A stretch of 64,000 nucleotides of DNA from Chitinimonas prasina (lineage in GTDB: Bacteria; Pseudomonadota; Gammaproteobacteria; Burkholderiales; Chitinimonadaceae): NCBI RefSeq assembly GCF_030160395.1, contig NZ_BSOG01000002.1:1007280-1071279 (forward strand). Direction: 5' to 3'. The notes beneath the pieces are model-generated. The model did not search any database. It saw only the letters and a program-made list of their open reading frames with translations, and was not told the origin of the DNA. The position numbers and the translations under genes are program-made. Positions 53,446 to 60,667 of the stretch are shown one piece after another (position 1 is the first letter of the stretch; every line of letters begins with the position of its first letter).

Positions 53446-54320
53446 GCACGCTGGAACAGGTCTGCCGCAAGCTGGCCACGCGCCTGCCTGCCAACAACGT
53501 GGCTGCCCAGTCGGCCTCCCTGGCTACGCTCTGGCCGGCCGAATTCTTTCGCTTGCCAGCCACGGTGTTCTGGCAGCAGGCCACGACGGCGCAGCGTGAT
53601 CAGCTGCTGTACCTCTGCGCCAGCACACTGCTGCGCGAGGCCCTGGGCATAGAACGTACCGCCATGGACTATTGCGCTCACCGGGTACTGGCAACGCAGG
53701 ATGCGCTGGAAAAACAGGTCTATAGCCTGACCGGCGCCGATGAAGCGCGCCACTACCACTGGCTATGCTCCATTGCCGACCCACCCACCATTGCTGCCGA
53801 GCCAGACAGCTTTACCCGCTTTCTGCAGCGGCTGGTGGCCGAGGGCAGCCCCCACACCCAGTCCTATTTATTGCAGATCATTCTCGAGGGCTGGGGCATC
53901 CATCACTATCAGCGCCTGGCACGCCATGCCAACGATGCCGCAGTCAGTGCCGTCATGAATGGCATTGCCCAGGATGAAGCACTGCACTATGCCGCAGGGG
54001 TGGCCCATTTTGATGCTACCCGCCTGGACGAGGCCGAGCGTGGCTTTGTCCGTGCCGCACTGGCTGAACTGTGCGCCATGCTGGCTTGCGGGCCGCTCAG
54101 TGTCCTGGGTGTGGTGGAGACCGTGGCTGGCGGCTTCGACGACGCTACGCGAATGCAAACGTTGGTGGCGCTGGCAGAACCGGCCCAGACCGAGGAAAAA
54201 CTGCAGCAACTGGCACGCTACATACGCCATAGCGGCATGGAGGCCGAAGCCGACTGGCTGGCCAAGCAGGGCCTGCTTAGCCCCATGCCAGCCGAGGTGG
54301 GCCTGCGCTACTACGGCTGA
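53442..54320 (+). CDS. Ferritin-like diiron protein, putative oxygenase
   Basis: A 292-residue helical protein with the full ferritin-like diiron ligand set: Glu71 (GIERTAM), Glu101xxHis104 (DEARHYHW), Glu149 (IILEGWGIHHY) and Glu179xxHis182 (DEALHYAAG). The even spacing on four helices supports a real two-iron site. Relatives include aldehyde-deformylating and acyl desaturating or hydroxylating enzymes as well as simple oxidases. I cannot name the exact family. It is the last gene of the plus-strand unit, coupled to the SDR by ATGA. Its 3' end overlaps the convergent GH3 gene by 10 bases. Confidence 0.8.
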   Translation: MSTLEQVCRKLATRLPANNVAAQSASLATLWPAEFFRLPATVFWQQATTAQRDQLLYLCASTLLREALGIERTAMDYCAHRVLATQDALEKQVYSLTGADEARHYHWLCSIADPPTIAAEPDSFTRFLQRLVAEGSPHTQSYLLQIILEGWGIHHYQRLARHANDAAVSAVMNGIAQDEALHYAAGVAHFDATRLDEAERGFVRAALAELCAMLACGPLSVLGVVETVAGGFDDATRMQTLVALAEPAQTEEKLQQLARYIRHSGMEAEADWLAKQGLLSPMPAEVGLRYYG

Positions 54321-55897
54321 GCCAAGGCTAGCGCCACCTGCTGGGCCAGCGCCAGGTCGCACAACAACGCCACATCCTTGATATTGCCTGCCTGCATGCC
54401 ACGTGCCTGTTGCACGCCATGCAGCAATGCGGCCATATCAGGCCGGCAGACGGCCCGCAGTGGCCCCAACTGCCCCAGGGCGCGGGCCAGACGGTAATGC
54501 GGCGCAGCCATCAACGCGGCATCCAGGCGCTCGGCCAGGCCGGCCTCGGCCACGTCAGACAGCAAGGCATAACAGGCAGGGGTCGCCTGCTCCAACGGGC
54601 ACAGGCAAAGCAGGCCGGCGCGCGAGCCTGTCTCCGCCAGCAGTTGCTGGACAAACGCTTCCGACAGCTTCTCTCCCACCAGGTCCACGCCTCTGCCAGC
54701 CCGGCCCAGAAAGCGCAGGCAGGGAGCGGCACTGTGCATGCCGGCCACGGCCACCCTGTCGCGCAGGCAATAGCGTATCAGGCCGCCTGCCTGGCTCACC
54801 ACCAGCTCACCCTCGTCACCCTCGCGCCATTGCCATAGTGGCCGCAGGCTACCGTCTGCCAGTTGCAGTTCCAGGTACACCTCACCCAGCAGCGGCACGG
54901 GGGCAGGTGCCCCCTGCAGTGGCACCGTCATGGGTCCCTCTGTCGCCAGCAGCCCTTTGCCTTGCACCATCACCCCGGAAAAAAGGTCCCTCAGCTGGGC
55001 GGCAGGCCGTGCCGCAGTTGCCTCGTCCCAGCAGGATATCAGTTGCAGCTGCGGCCAGACTGCCCTCCAGCCATGCCTAGGCACCTGGGCAATTGCCGCC
55101 AGCCTTGCCGGGGATAGTGGGGCAAAGCGGAACACCAGGCCACCACGCTCCAGCTTGCCGGCCAGCAGGGCGGGGGCCAACCTGTCCAGCGATTCCCTCA
55201 TATGCTCCAGCAACAACAGCCAGAAGGTCGGGTTCCATACCGAAACCACCTCCAGCCTGTTCTCCGCCAGCAGGTGCACCGCCAGCACATCCTTGAAATC
55301 CTCGGCCGAAGTCAGCCTCAGTGCCGCAGCCGGCGCCACCAGAAAAGGCCGCAGCAGCGCCGCCATGGCACCGCTGACATAGTCGGTATCATCCTGGCTG
55401 CCCACAGCCACGCCATGCGGTGTGGCACCCTGCCCCAGCAGGGGTGGCGATACGCTCATAAAGGTCTTGCCACTGTTCAGTGTCAGCCCGGCCCGCAGCA
55501 GATCATAGGCCCAGATGCGAAACAGCCGGTCAAAGCTGCCCAATAGCGCACGGTTGTAGGGTATGGCCTTGGCGGTTCCGCTGCTGCCCGAAGTGCGCTC
55601 GTAGTAGCGCACCGCCTGGGCCGAGAAACTATTGCCACCTGTCGCCATATCAGCGTCGACAGTACTGCGCAGCGCCTCATAGGCCATGGGCTCCAGTTGC
55701 TCGAATGCCGCCATCGCCCCCGGGCCGGACAGGCCCAGTCGCCGGCCATGGCGACTACGGCCGGCCGCCGCCAGCAAGCGCGCCAGCAACTGCCGCTGGG
55801 TCTGCTCGGGCTGCTGCAATTGCTGCTGCATAAGGTTCCAGGCTGGTCGGCTCAGCTGTGTCAGCGCCCACAGTGCCGGCGGCAGCAACCAGCTCAT
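54311..55897 (-). CDS. GH3-family adenylate-forming enzyme
   Basis: GH3 proteins activate a carboxylic acid as an acyl-AMP and join it to an amine, usually an amino acid. The best-known members conjugate plant hormones, and bacterial members are poorly studied. The 528-residue protein has the ATP site TSGSSGTAKAIPYN at residues 102-115, FMSVSPPLLGQG near residue 145, the adenine-site region LLATEGPMTVPLQ near residue 320, and the C-terminal DLVGEKLSEAFVQQLL typical of GH3. The length fits bacterial GH3. ATG 55897 overlaps the acyltransferase gene stop. It could create the amide that the deacylase fusion would cut, or that is kept in the product. Confidence 0.88.
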   Translation of the reverse strand: MSWLLPPALWALTQLSRPAWNLMQQQLQQPEQTQRQLLARLLAAAGRSRHGRRLGLSGPGAMAAFEQLEPMAYEALRSTVDADMATGGNSFSAQAVRYYERTSGSSGTAKAIPYNRALLGSFDRLFRIWAYDLLRAGLTLNSGKTFMSVSPPLLGQGATPHGVAVGSQDDTDYVSGAMAALLRPFLVAPAAALRLTSAEDFKDVLAVHLLAENRLEVVSVWNPTFWLLLLEHMRESLDRLAPALLAGKLERGGLVFRFAPLSPARLAAIAQVPRHGWRAVWPQLQLISCWDEATAARPAAQLRDLFSGVMVQGKGLLATEGPMTVPLQGAPAPVPLLGEVYLELQLADGSLRPLWQWREGDEGELVVSQAGGLIRYCLRDRVAVAGMHSAAPCLRFLGRAGRGVDLVGEKLSEAFVQQLLAETGSRAGLLCLCPLEQATPACYALLSDVAEAGLAERLDAALMAAPHYRLARALGQLGPLRAVCRPDMAALLHGVQQARGMQAGNIKDVALLCDLALAQQVALALAQP

Positions 55898-56523
55898 TCG
55901 GCATCCTGCTGTGGCGGCCGGCCCCCTGCCCACCTGTCGGTCAAGGCTTTTAGCTGCGCACCCGCCGCCACCCGGGCGCCCGGCCCGAAGCGCGACCCCG
56001 CACCGATCAGCGCGCCGCTGCCCAGGCGTATGCGCCGCACATACAGGCGCAACTCGCCATTGTCCTTGCGCGACACCACATGGGCATAAAAGCCCGCCTT
56101 ATGCCCTATCACCGCATAGTCACCAATTTCCAGCATGGCCCTATCGGTAATCTCCACCAGCGGTGTCCAGTAAACCTGGCGGCCTATACGCGCGCCCCAG
56201 CCACGCAGCCACAGGCTGTACAGCCCCGGCACCAAGCGCAGGCAAGCTTCCAGCTGCGGCAAGGCGTCATAGGGCAGCTGACACATATGGCCACCCCACC
56301 AGGGTACATAGGCGTCCGGCAGGTCCAGCCGGCTCACCCCTTCGCGCACCGGCCAGCAATACTGATGCAAGCGGTAGCACAGCATGGGCAGCAGATACAG
56401 ATGCGCCAGCAGGCACAGCAGCGGCAGCATGCCGGGCGCCAGCAGCAGCCAGACCAGGCATGCCAGCGCCAGCAACAGGAAAACCGTGGGGAAAAGCGAG
56501 AATATCCGGCTGCGCCAGGTCAT
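55894..56523 (-). CDS. Membrane-anchored left-handed beta-helix acyltransferase
   Basis: A 209-residue protein with two N-terminal membrane helices (IFSLFPTVFLLLALACLVWL and the next, about residues 8-50). A hexapeptide-repeat domain follows: PLVEITDRAMLEIGDYAVIG, then RIRLGSGALIGAGSRFGPGA and RVAAGAQLKAL. His154-region GHKAGFYAHV could carry the catalytic His of this class. These enzymes O-acylate sugars, alcohols or amines with acyl-CoA. ATG 56523 is preferred because it overlaps the Rieske gene stop as ATGA; an upstream start at 56562 lies inside that gene. Confidence 0.8.
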   Translation of the reverse strand: MTWRSRIFSLFPTVFLLLALACLVWLLLAPGMLPLLCLLAHLYLLPMLCYRLHQYCWPVREGVSRLDLPDAYVPWWGGHMCQLPYDALPQLEACLRLVPGLYSLWLRGWGARIGRQVYWTPLVEITDRAMLEIGDYAVIGHKAGFYAHVVSRKDNGELRLYVRRIRLGSGALIGAGSRFGPGARVAAGAQLKALTDRWAGGRPPQQDAE

Positions 56524-57548
56524 ACGTAGAACTCGATCTCGAAAGTTTGCGGCGGCAGGCAACGTGCATCCTCGCCACGGGCGATGGCATCGCGTATCTC
56601 GTCCACACAGCGGTGTATGCGGTCAGGTGCGGAGTAGCGATAATGCCGTCCATGGCGTGCCACCACCTCGCCCTGCTCCGCCAGGATATCGATGTCCTGG
56701 TTTATCACCTGCTGCCCCGCCCGCCGCACAAAAGGCCACGCCAGCGCAGTAAACCAGCCGAACCGATAACTCAGGTCGGTGTAAACCAGGGTTTGGCGAC
56801 CCTGCGAGGGCACGGATTGCGAAGTGATGATGAATTGATAGCCATTGGCCAGGTGATAGCGTACTGAAGTGATATTGGGCTGATAGAAGTGGTCCTCATG
56901 CACCACCGGCGCATTGCCGGGGTTGAGGAAATGCCGCCAGAAACCCAGGTTGCCCCGCTCGCCGTGATACACCACCCGTACCATGCCGTTCTCACGTATC
57001 ACCGTAGCCGCAATGCGCTCGCCCTGGCTTACCCTGAACAGTTTTGCATGCACAAAAGCGGTGTGTGGCACGTCGATATAGTTCTCTATGCAGTCCGCTA
57101 CATCGGCATCAAAACGGTTGACCAGCCTGACCCGCCCCCAGCCCGGCGCTTGCCAGTGGGGCATGGCAAAGGGGGGCACATCACGGGCAGCGTTGGCGGG
57201 CTTGGCCAGCCTCACGTATACATAGCCATCCTGCTCGCAGGTCTCAAACGGCGGGCTCTCCAGCTTACGCCCGCTCGCAGGGCAGCCGCCCTCGGCCGGA
57301 ATATGCACCACCTGGCCGGCAGCATCATAGCCCCAGCCATGATAGCGGCAATGCAGCCGTCCCCCTTCCACCCTGCCGCTGGAGAGCCGCGCACAACGGT
57401 GCAGACAACGATCCGGCATGGCAATGGCACGGCCATCGTCAGCCCGCCAAAGCACCAGTTCTTCGTCCAGCACGTTGCAGCGCAAGGGCTGCTTACCCAG
57501 CGCCCTGGATTCGGCAGCGATATACCAGAAGCAGCGAAAATGCGGCAT
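56520..57548 (-). CDS. Rieske non-heme iron oxygenase, cluster copy 2
   Basis: A 342-residue oxygenase alpha subunit, different from the copy at 51618-52622. The Rieske ligands are Cys48, His50, Cys67 and His70 (CLHRCAR then CRYHGW). The iron site is N156, D159, H162 and H167 (NYIDVPHTAFVH). An extra cysteine cluster (GGCPASGRK, FETCEQDG) lies after the Rieske domain. The start is set at ATG 57548, with GGCGGAA nine bases upstream; a TTG at 57566 is possible. The gene is coupled to the acyltransferase gene downstream. It is a mono- or dioxygenase for an unknown substrate. Confidence 0.92.
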   Translation of the reverse strand: MPHFRCFWYIAAESRALGKQPLRCNVLDEELVLWRADDGRAIAMPDRCLHRCARLSSGRVEGGRLHCRYHGWGYDAAGQVVHIPAEGGCPASGRKLESPPFETCEQDGYVYVRLAKPANAARDVPPFAMPHWQAPGWGRVRLVNRFDADVADCIENYIDVPHTAFVHAKLFRVSQGERIAATVIRENGMVRVVYHGERGNLGFWRHFLNPGNAPVVHEDHFYQPNITSVRYHLANGYQFIITSQSVPSQGRQTLVYTDLSYRFGWFTALAWPFVRRAGQQVINQDIDILAEQGEVVARHGRHYRYSAPDRIHRCVDEIRDAIARGEDARCLPPQTFEIEFYV

Positions 57549-57566
57549 GCAGGTGTATTCCGCCAA

Positions 57567-58001
57567 TCAAGCCAGCTGTAGTGGGCGCCGCGCCGCCAGC
57601 ACGCCAGCAATATAGCCCAGGCCAGCCACCAGCCAGACCAGCGCAGCTACCACCTCGAAGGTCGTCAGCAACTGCGGCGCCCACAGCCATGCCGGCACCA
57701 GGATGAAACCACGCAAGGTACACAACACCGCCAGCACCCAAAGGGCCGCGCCGGTCAAGGGCAGGCGCCGCATCACACCTGCCGCCGAAAACGCATACAG
57801 CCCTGCCAGCAGCATCAAGCCACCTATCGCCAGGGTGCTGACCGGTGCCAGCCAGCTACCGGCCGCAGCCGAGGCCACCACCTGTGGCGGCGCCCCAAAA
57901 AACGCATACCAGCCCGGCCCAAACAGGGGGGCAACAAAATGGATGACGGCACCGAACAGGGCAATGGCTGCGGCGAGCAACAAGGCAAGGCGGTGGAACA
58001 T
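57567..58001 (-). CDS. Small four-helix membrane protein of unknown function
   Basis: A 144-residue hydrophobic protein starting at ATG 58001. Four membrane helices are visible: ALLLAAAIALFGAVIHFVAP, VSTLAIGGLMLLAGLYAFSA, LTGAALWVLAVLCTLRGFIL and VVAALVWLVAGLGYIAGVLA. A conserved-looking GPGWYAFFGAPP loop follows the first helix. I recognise no named family. It is the first gene of the minus-strand unit, just before Rieske copy 2. It might be a membrane partner or transporter-like helper for the cluster. Confidence 0.72.
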   Translation of the reverse strand: MFHRLALLLAAAIALFGAVIHFVAPLFGPGWYAFFGAPPQVVASAAAGSWLAPVSTLAIGGLMLLAGLYAFSAAGVMRRLPLTGAALWVLAVLCTLRGFILVPAWLWAPQLLTTFEVVAALVWLVAGLGYIAGVLAARRPLQLA

Positions 58002-58010
58002 GGTTTTCTT

Positions 58011-58068
58011 CCCGGTACGATGGACAGCCGGAATATAGGGCATATGGCCCCCGCTGGCACGTACCGGG
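58011..58068. promoter_or_regulatory. Symmetric repeats in the divergent cluster promoter
   Basis: CCCGGTACG (58011-58019) and its reverse complement CGTACCGGG (58060-58068) flank 40 bases containing TATAGG-like and CATATGG boxes. They lie in the 80-base gap between the membrane-protein gene and the hydroxylase gene, so one regulator could control both units. Confidence 0.5.
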
Positions 58069-58081
58069 CAAACCGGGCATC

Positions 58082-58873
58082 ATGGCAGGCATGAGTCAGC
58101 TTGCCTCTCCGCTCATGTCGCCAGCGCTGGTCTACTGGGCCAGCCTGCCCTTCTGCACCTTTGTACTACTACTCGTGCTGGAGCGCCTGCGGCCCTTGCA
58201 TACGGGCCGTGCCAGCACCGGTGACTGGCTGCTCAACGGCAGCGGCCTGCTGGCGCAAGGCTTGCTCATACCCTTGTTATCGCTCTGGCTGGGGCAGCAA
58301 CTGGCCATGCAGCTACCTAGTCTGAACGGCATCTTGCCGGGCGCACTGGGTGCCTTCCTGCTCAGCTTTGTCGGTCTGGACCTGCTCTATTACGCTCAGC
58401 ACCGCTACCTGCACAGCCATGCCTGGTGGCTGCACCTGCCACACCACAGCAGCCAGCAACTGGGCGCCTGGGCCAGTGCCCGCAATACGCTGTGGCTGCA
58501 GCCGCTGTTTGTCTACGTGCTGCCCAGCGCCTTGCTATCGCTGCTGTGTCAGGACAAACAGGCTTATCTGGCCGGCACCCTACTGACAGCCAGCCTCGAT
58601 TTATGGCGCCATAGCGCCATACGCTGGCCCCACTGGCTGCAGCAGCGCCATGGCTGGCTCTGCTGGCTGCTGATCACTCCGGCCAGCCACCACCTGCACC
58701 ACGCCGCCGGTACCACTGCCATCAATCTTGGCGCCAATCTCAGCTGCTGGGACAGGTTGTTCGGCAGCTACGCCGCACCACAGGGCTACCCCTTGCGCTA
58801 TGGCGCCAGGACACGGCAAAGTGCCTGGCAACAACTCCTTACCCCCTGGCATCACAAGCCGGACGAAAGCTAG
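58082..58873 (+). CDS. Sterol desaturase/fatty acid hydroxylase family protein
   Basis: A 263-residue membrane-bound diiron enzyme. All three histidine boxes are present: HRYLH (His107-His111), HLPHH (His118-His122) and HHLHH (His203-His207). Four or five membrane helices surround them. Members hydroxylate or desaturate sterols, fatty acids, sphingoid bases or carotenoids. It needs outside electrons, possibly from the ferredoxin two genes downstream. ATG 58082 and ATG 58091 are both possible starts. First gene of the plus-strand unit with the AurF-like and ferredoxin genes. Confidence 0.9.
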   Translation: MAGMSQLASPLMSPALVYWASLPFCTFVLLLVLERLRPLHTGRASTGDWLLNGSGLLAQGLLIPLLSLWLGQQLAMQLPSLNGILPGALGAFLLSFVGLDLLYYAQHRYLHSHAWWLHLPHHSSQQLGAWASARNTLWLQPLFVYVLPSALLSLLCQDKQAYLAGTLLTASLDLWRHSAIRWPHWLQQRHGWLCWLLITPASHHLHHAAGTTAINLGANLSCWDRLFGSYAAPQGYPLRYGARTRQSAWQQLLTPWHHKPDES

Positions 58874-58876
58874 AAC

Positions 58877-60106
58877 ATGCATCGCGGCCTGGAACAATCG
58901 CTGCCCCACTCACTGCTGGACGACCCGCAACTGGGCAAGCAGGTAGCGCTCAATCTCAAACGTAATCGCGCCCAGGACGCCACCGAGGCCATGGAAGCCG
59001 CCGTTGCGGCCTATCGCTTCGAGGACTGCCAGCACAGCGCCTGGAACCCCGAGCAATACGCCTTGCTGTGGGGCACCGCGCTTTGGCATGAATCCAGCCC
59101 CAGCCAGCGCCGCCTGCTCAACCAACTGTATTGGGTGGCCTATTACAGCCAGATCATGTCGGCCGAGATTGCCACCATCTTCCTCAACCAGGTCTCGGCT
59201 GCGGGGCTATATGCGGTAGAGGATTTTCGCCCCATCTGCGACAGCCTGGATCTGGAAACGCGCCAGGAACGCGCCCATATCCATGCCTTCAAGACCATAG
59301 GCGAAGACGTGGAACACCGTCTGTTCGGCCGCCGCATCTTTACCTACCCCATGCGCCACCCCATGACCGAGACCATGGTGTTTGCCGATACCAATGGCCT
59401 CAGAACCTGGTGGAAAGGCATACAGCTAAGGGCCTTCACCGCCATGGCCGGCAACCCCTTTCTGGGTAGCCAATATCTGCTGATACGAGGCCTGCGTACC
59501 CTCAATGGCAAAATCGTGCAGCACAAGCTCAGCCAGTATTACGAGCACCATACGGACCAGGCCAACGCACCCATACCCGCTGCCATCAGCTGGTACCATT
59601 TCTCGGATGAGAGTTTCCATTTCCACACCTCCCGCCTGGTGGGTGTGGAAGTACCCCGAGTGCTACCCAAGCCCACCTCCTTCGAGCGCTGGGTAGTCAA
59701 CCAGGGGGTGGCGGGCTGCCAGCGCGATCACTACCATTTCTCAAGCGCGGTTAACGGCATCTTCTGGTACGACCCGGCACTGTACCGCCCCATTTACCAG
59801 GTACTGCGCTCACCCGCATTTGGCTTGGACCATGGCGGCGCCATGCAGATGCTGCACCGCTGCTTCTGCGAGGACTCCGAAGGCGTACAGGCCGCCGCCC
59901 AGACTCATAGGGAGGCTGTGGCGTCCTACCGCCTGTTTGTCGATTCCATCAGCTGGCTGAGTGCCGGCAATCGCGAAATGCGCCACATGGCCAGCAACAA
60001 TACCCATCGCTATCTGCGCACCAACCGCCAAGCCTATGCCCGCTTCAAAGGCCAGGCAGCCGCACTGGAGCGCACCCACAACCTTCTGCAGACCGCCCGC
60101 GCATGA
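58877..60106 (+). CDS. AurF-like non-heme diiron oxygenase
   Basis: A 409-residue helical protein, starting three bases after the hydroxylase gene. Its iron ligand pattern follows p-aminobenzoate N-oxygenase AurF: Glu97 (MSAEIAT), Glu131xxHis134 (ERAHIH) and the hallmark HxxxExxH, His241, Glu245, His248 (WYHFSDESFH). The fourth-helix Glu could be Glu165 or Glu223. AurF-type enzymes oxidise arylamines to nitro groups; relatives halogenate or hydroxylate. The protein is about 70 residues longer than AurF, with an extra C-terminal helical part. Its stop overlaps the ferredoxin start by four bases, which fits an electron-transfer pair. Confidence 0.78.
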   Translation: MHRGLEQSLPHSLLDDPQLGKQVALNLKRNRAQDATEAMEAAVAAYRFEDCQHSAWNPEQYALLWGTALWHESSPSQRRLLNQLYWVAYYSQIMSAEIATIFLNQVSAAGLYAVEDFRPICDSLDLETRQERAHIHAFKTIGEDVEHRLFGRRIFTYPMRHPMTETMVFADTNGLRTWWKGIQLRAFTAMAGNPFLGSQYLLIRGLRTLNGKIVQHKLSQYYEHHTDQANAPIPAAISWYHFSDESFHFHTSRLVGVEVPRVLPKPTSFERWVVNQGVAGCQRDHYHFSSAVNGIFWYDPALYRPIYQVLRSPAFGLDHGGAMQMLHRCFCEDSEGVQAAAQTHREAVASYRLFVDSISWLSAGNREMRHMASNNTHRYLRTNRQAYARFKGQAAALERTHNLLQTARA

Positions 60107-60396
60107 TGCACTACACCCTGGATTTTCCCGACAGCCCCTATCCCAGCATCCAGCTACCCGAGGGCAGCGCGCTGTCGCTGCAGCTCTCCGCCCTCAATTC
60201 TCCCCTGCTATTCGGCTGCCGCGCAGGCCTGTGTGGCACCTGCCTGATAGAACTGCAGCCAGGCGCCGAGGGCAGCATCGCCCCTGCCAGCGCCGACGAA
60301 AGGGAGGCCCTGGATATCTACGCCCCCGACCAACCGCTTGCCCGCCTGGCCTGCCAGGTGCAGGTCACCGGCGATATGCGCATACGCAAACTGTGA
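60103..60396 (+). CDS. 2Fe-2S ferredoxin (plant type)
   Basis: A 97-residue electron carrier. The cluster ligands Cys39, Cys44, Cys47 and Cys84 fit CxxxxCxxC (GCRAGLCGTC) plus the distant Cys (RLACQV). The beta-grasp fold is suggested by the N-terminal strands and the length. ATG 60103 overlaps the AurF-like stop as ATGA. It is the only obvious electron carrier of the cluster, and could serve the AurF-like enzyme, the hydroxylase and both Rieske oxygenases. A ferredoxin reductase is not encoded nearby. Confidence 0.93.
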   Translation: MMHYTLDFPDSPYPSIQLPEGSALSLQLSALNSPLLFGCRAGLCGTCLIELQPGAEGSIAPASADEREALDIYAPDQPLARLACQVQVTGDMRIRKL

Positions 60397-60429
60397 TCAT
60401 GGCCTGGCCGGCGGCACAGGGAGTCGCCA

Positions 60430-60640
60430 ACCCGACCCCGCGTAACGGTTTTGACTGGACGCGCGAACGAGCAGTACGTGGTTAGAGCAGGCTCGCACAA
60501 TAAGAGCCGCTAACAAAACCCAGCGTAGCGGTTCTGGCTAGACGCGCGCAGTACACGCGCGCCGCAGACAGTGCGTGGTTACGGCAAGCTCGTACAACAA
60601 CGCCAGAAGGGTATCGTTAGCCGCTCTAAGGCCACGCTCT
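60430..60640. repeat. Dispersed extragenic repeat, copy 3, in tandem
   Basis: Two related units start at 60441 (CGTAACGGTTTTGACTGGAC) and 60524 (CGTAGCGGTTCTGGCTAGAC), a period of 83 bases. The core at 60512-60541 starts AACAAAAC and ends GGTTCTGGCTAG. A conserved second block follows each unit (60471-60501 and 60567-60598). Short inverted repeats such as GCGCGCAGTACACGCGCGC and a TCTAAGGCCA direct repeat (60625-60650) are also present. It separates the cluster from the next gene; no protein is encoded here. Confidence 0.75.
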
Positions 60641-60667
60641 AAGGCCAAAAGGGGTTAGTCTCGGCCA

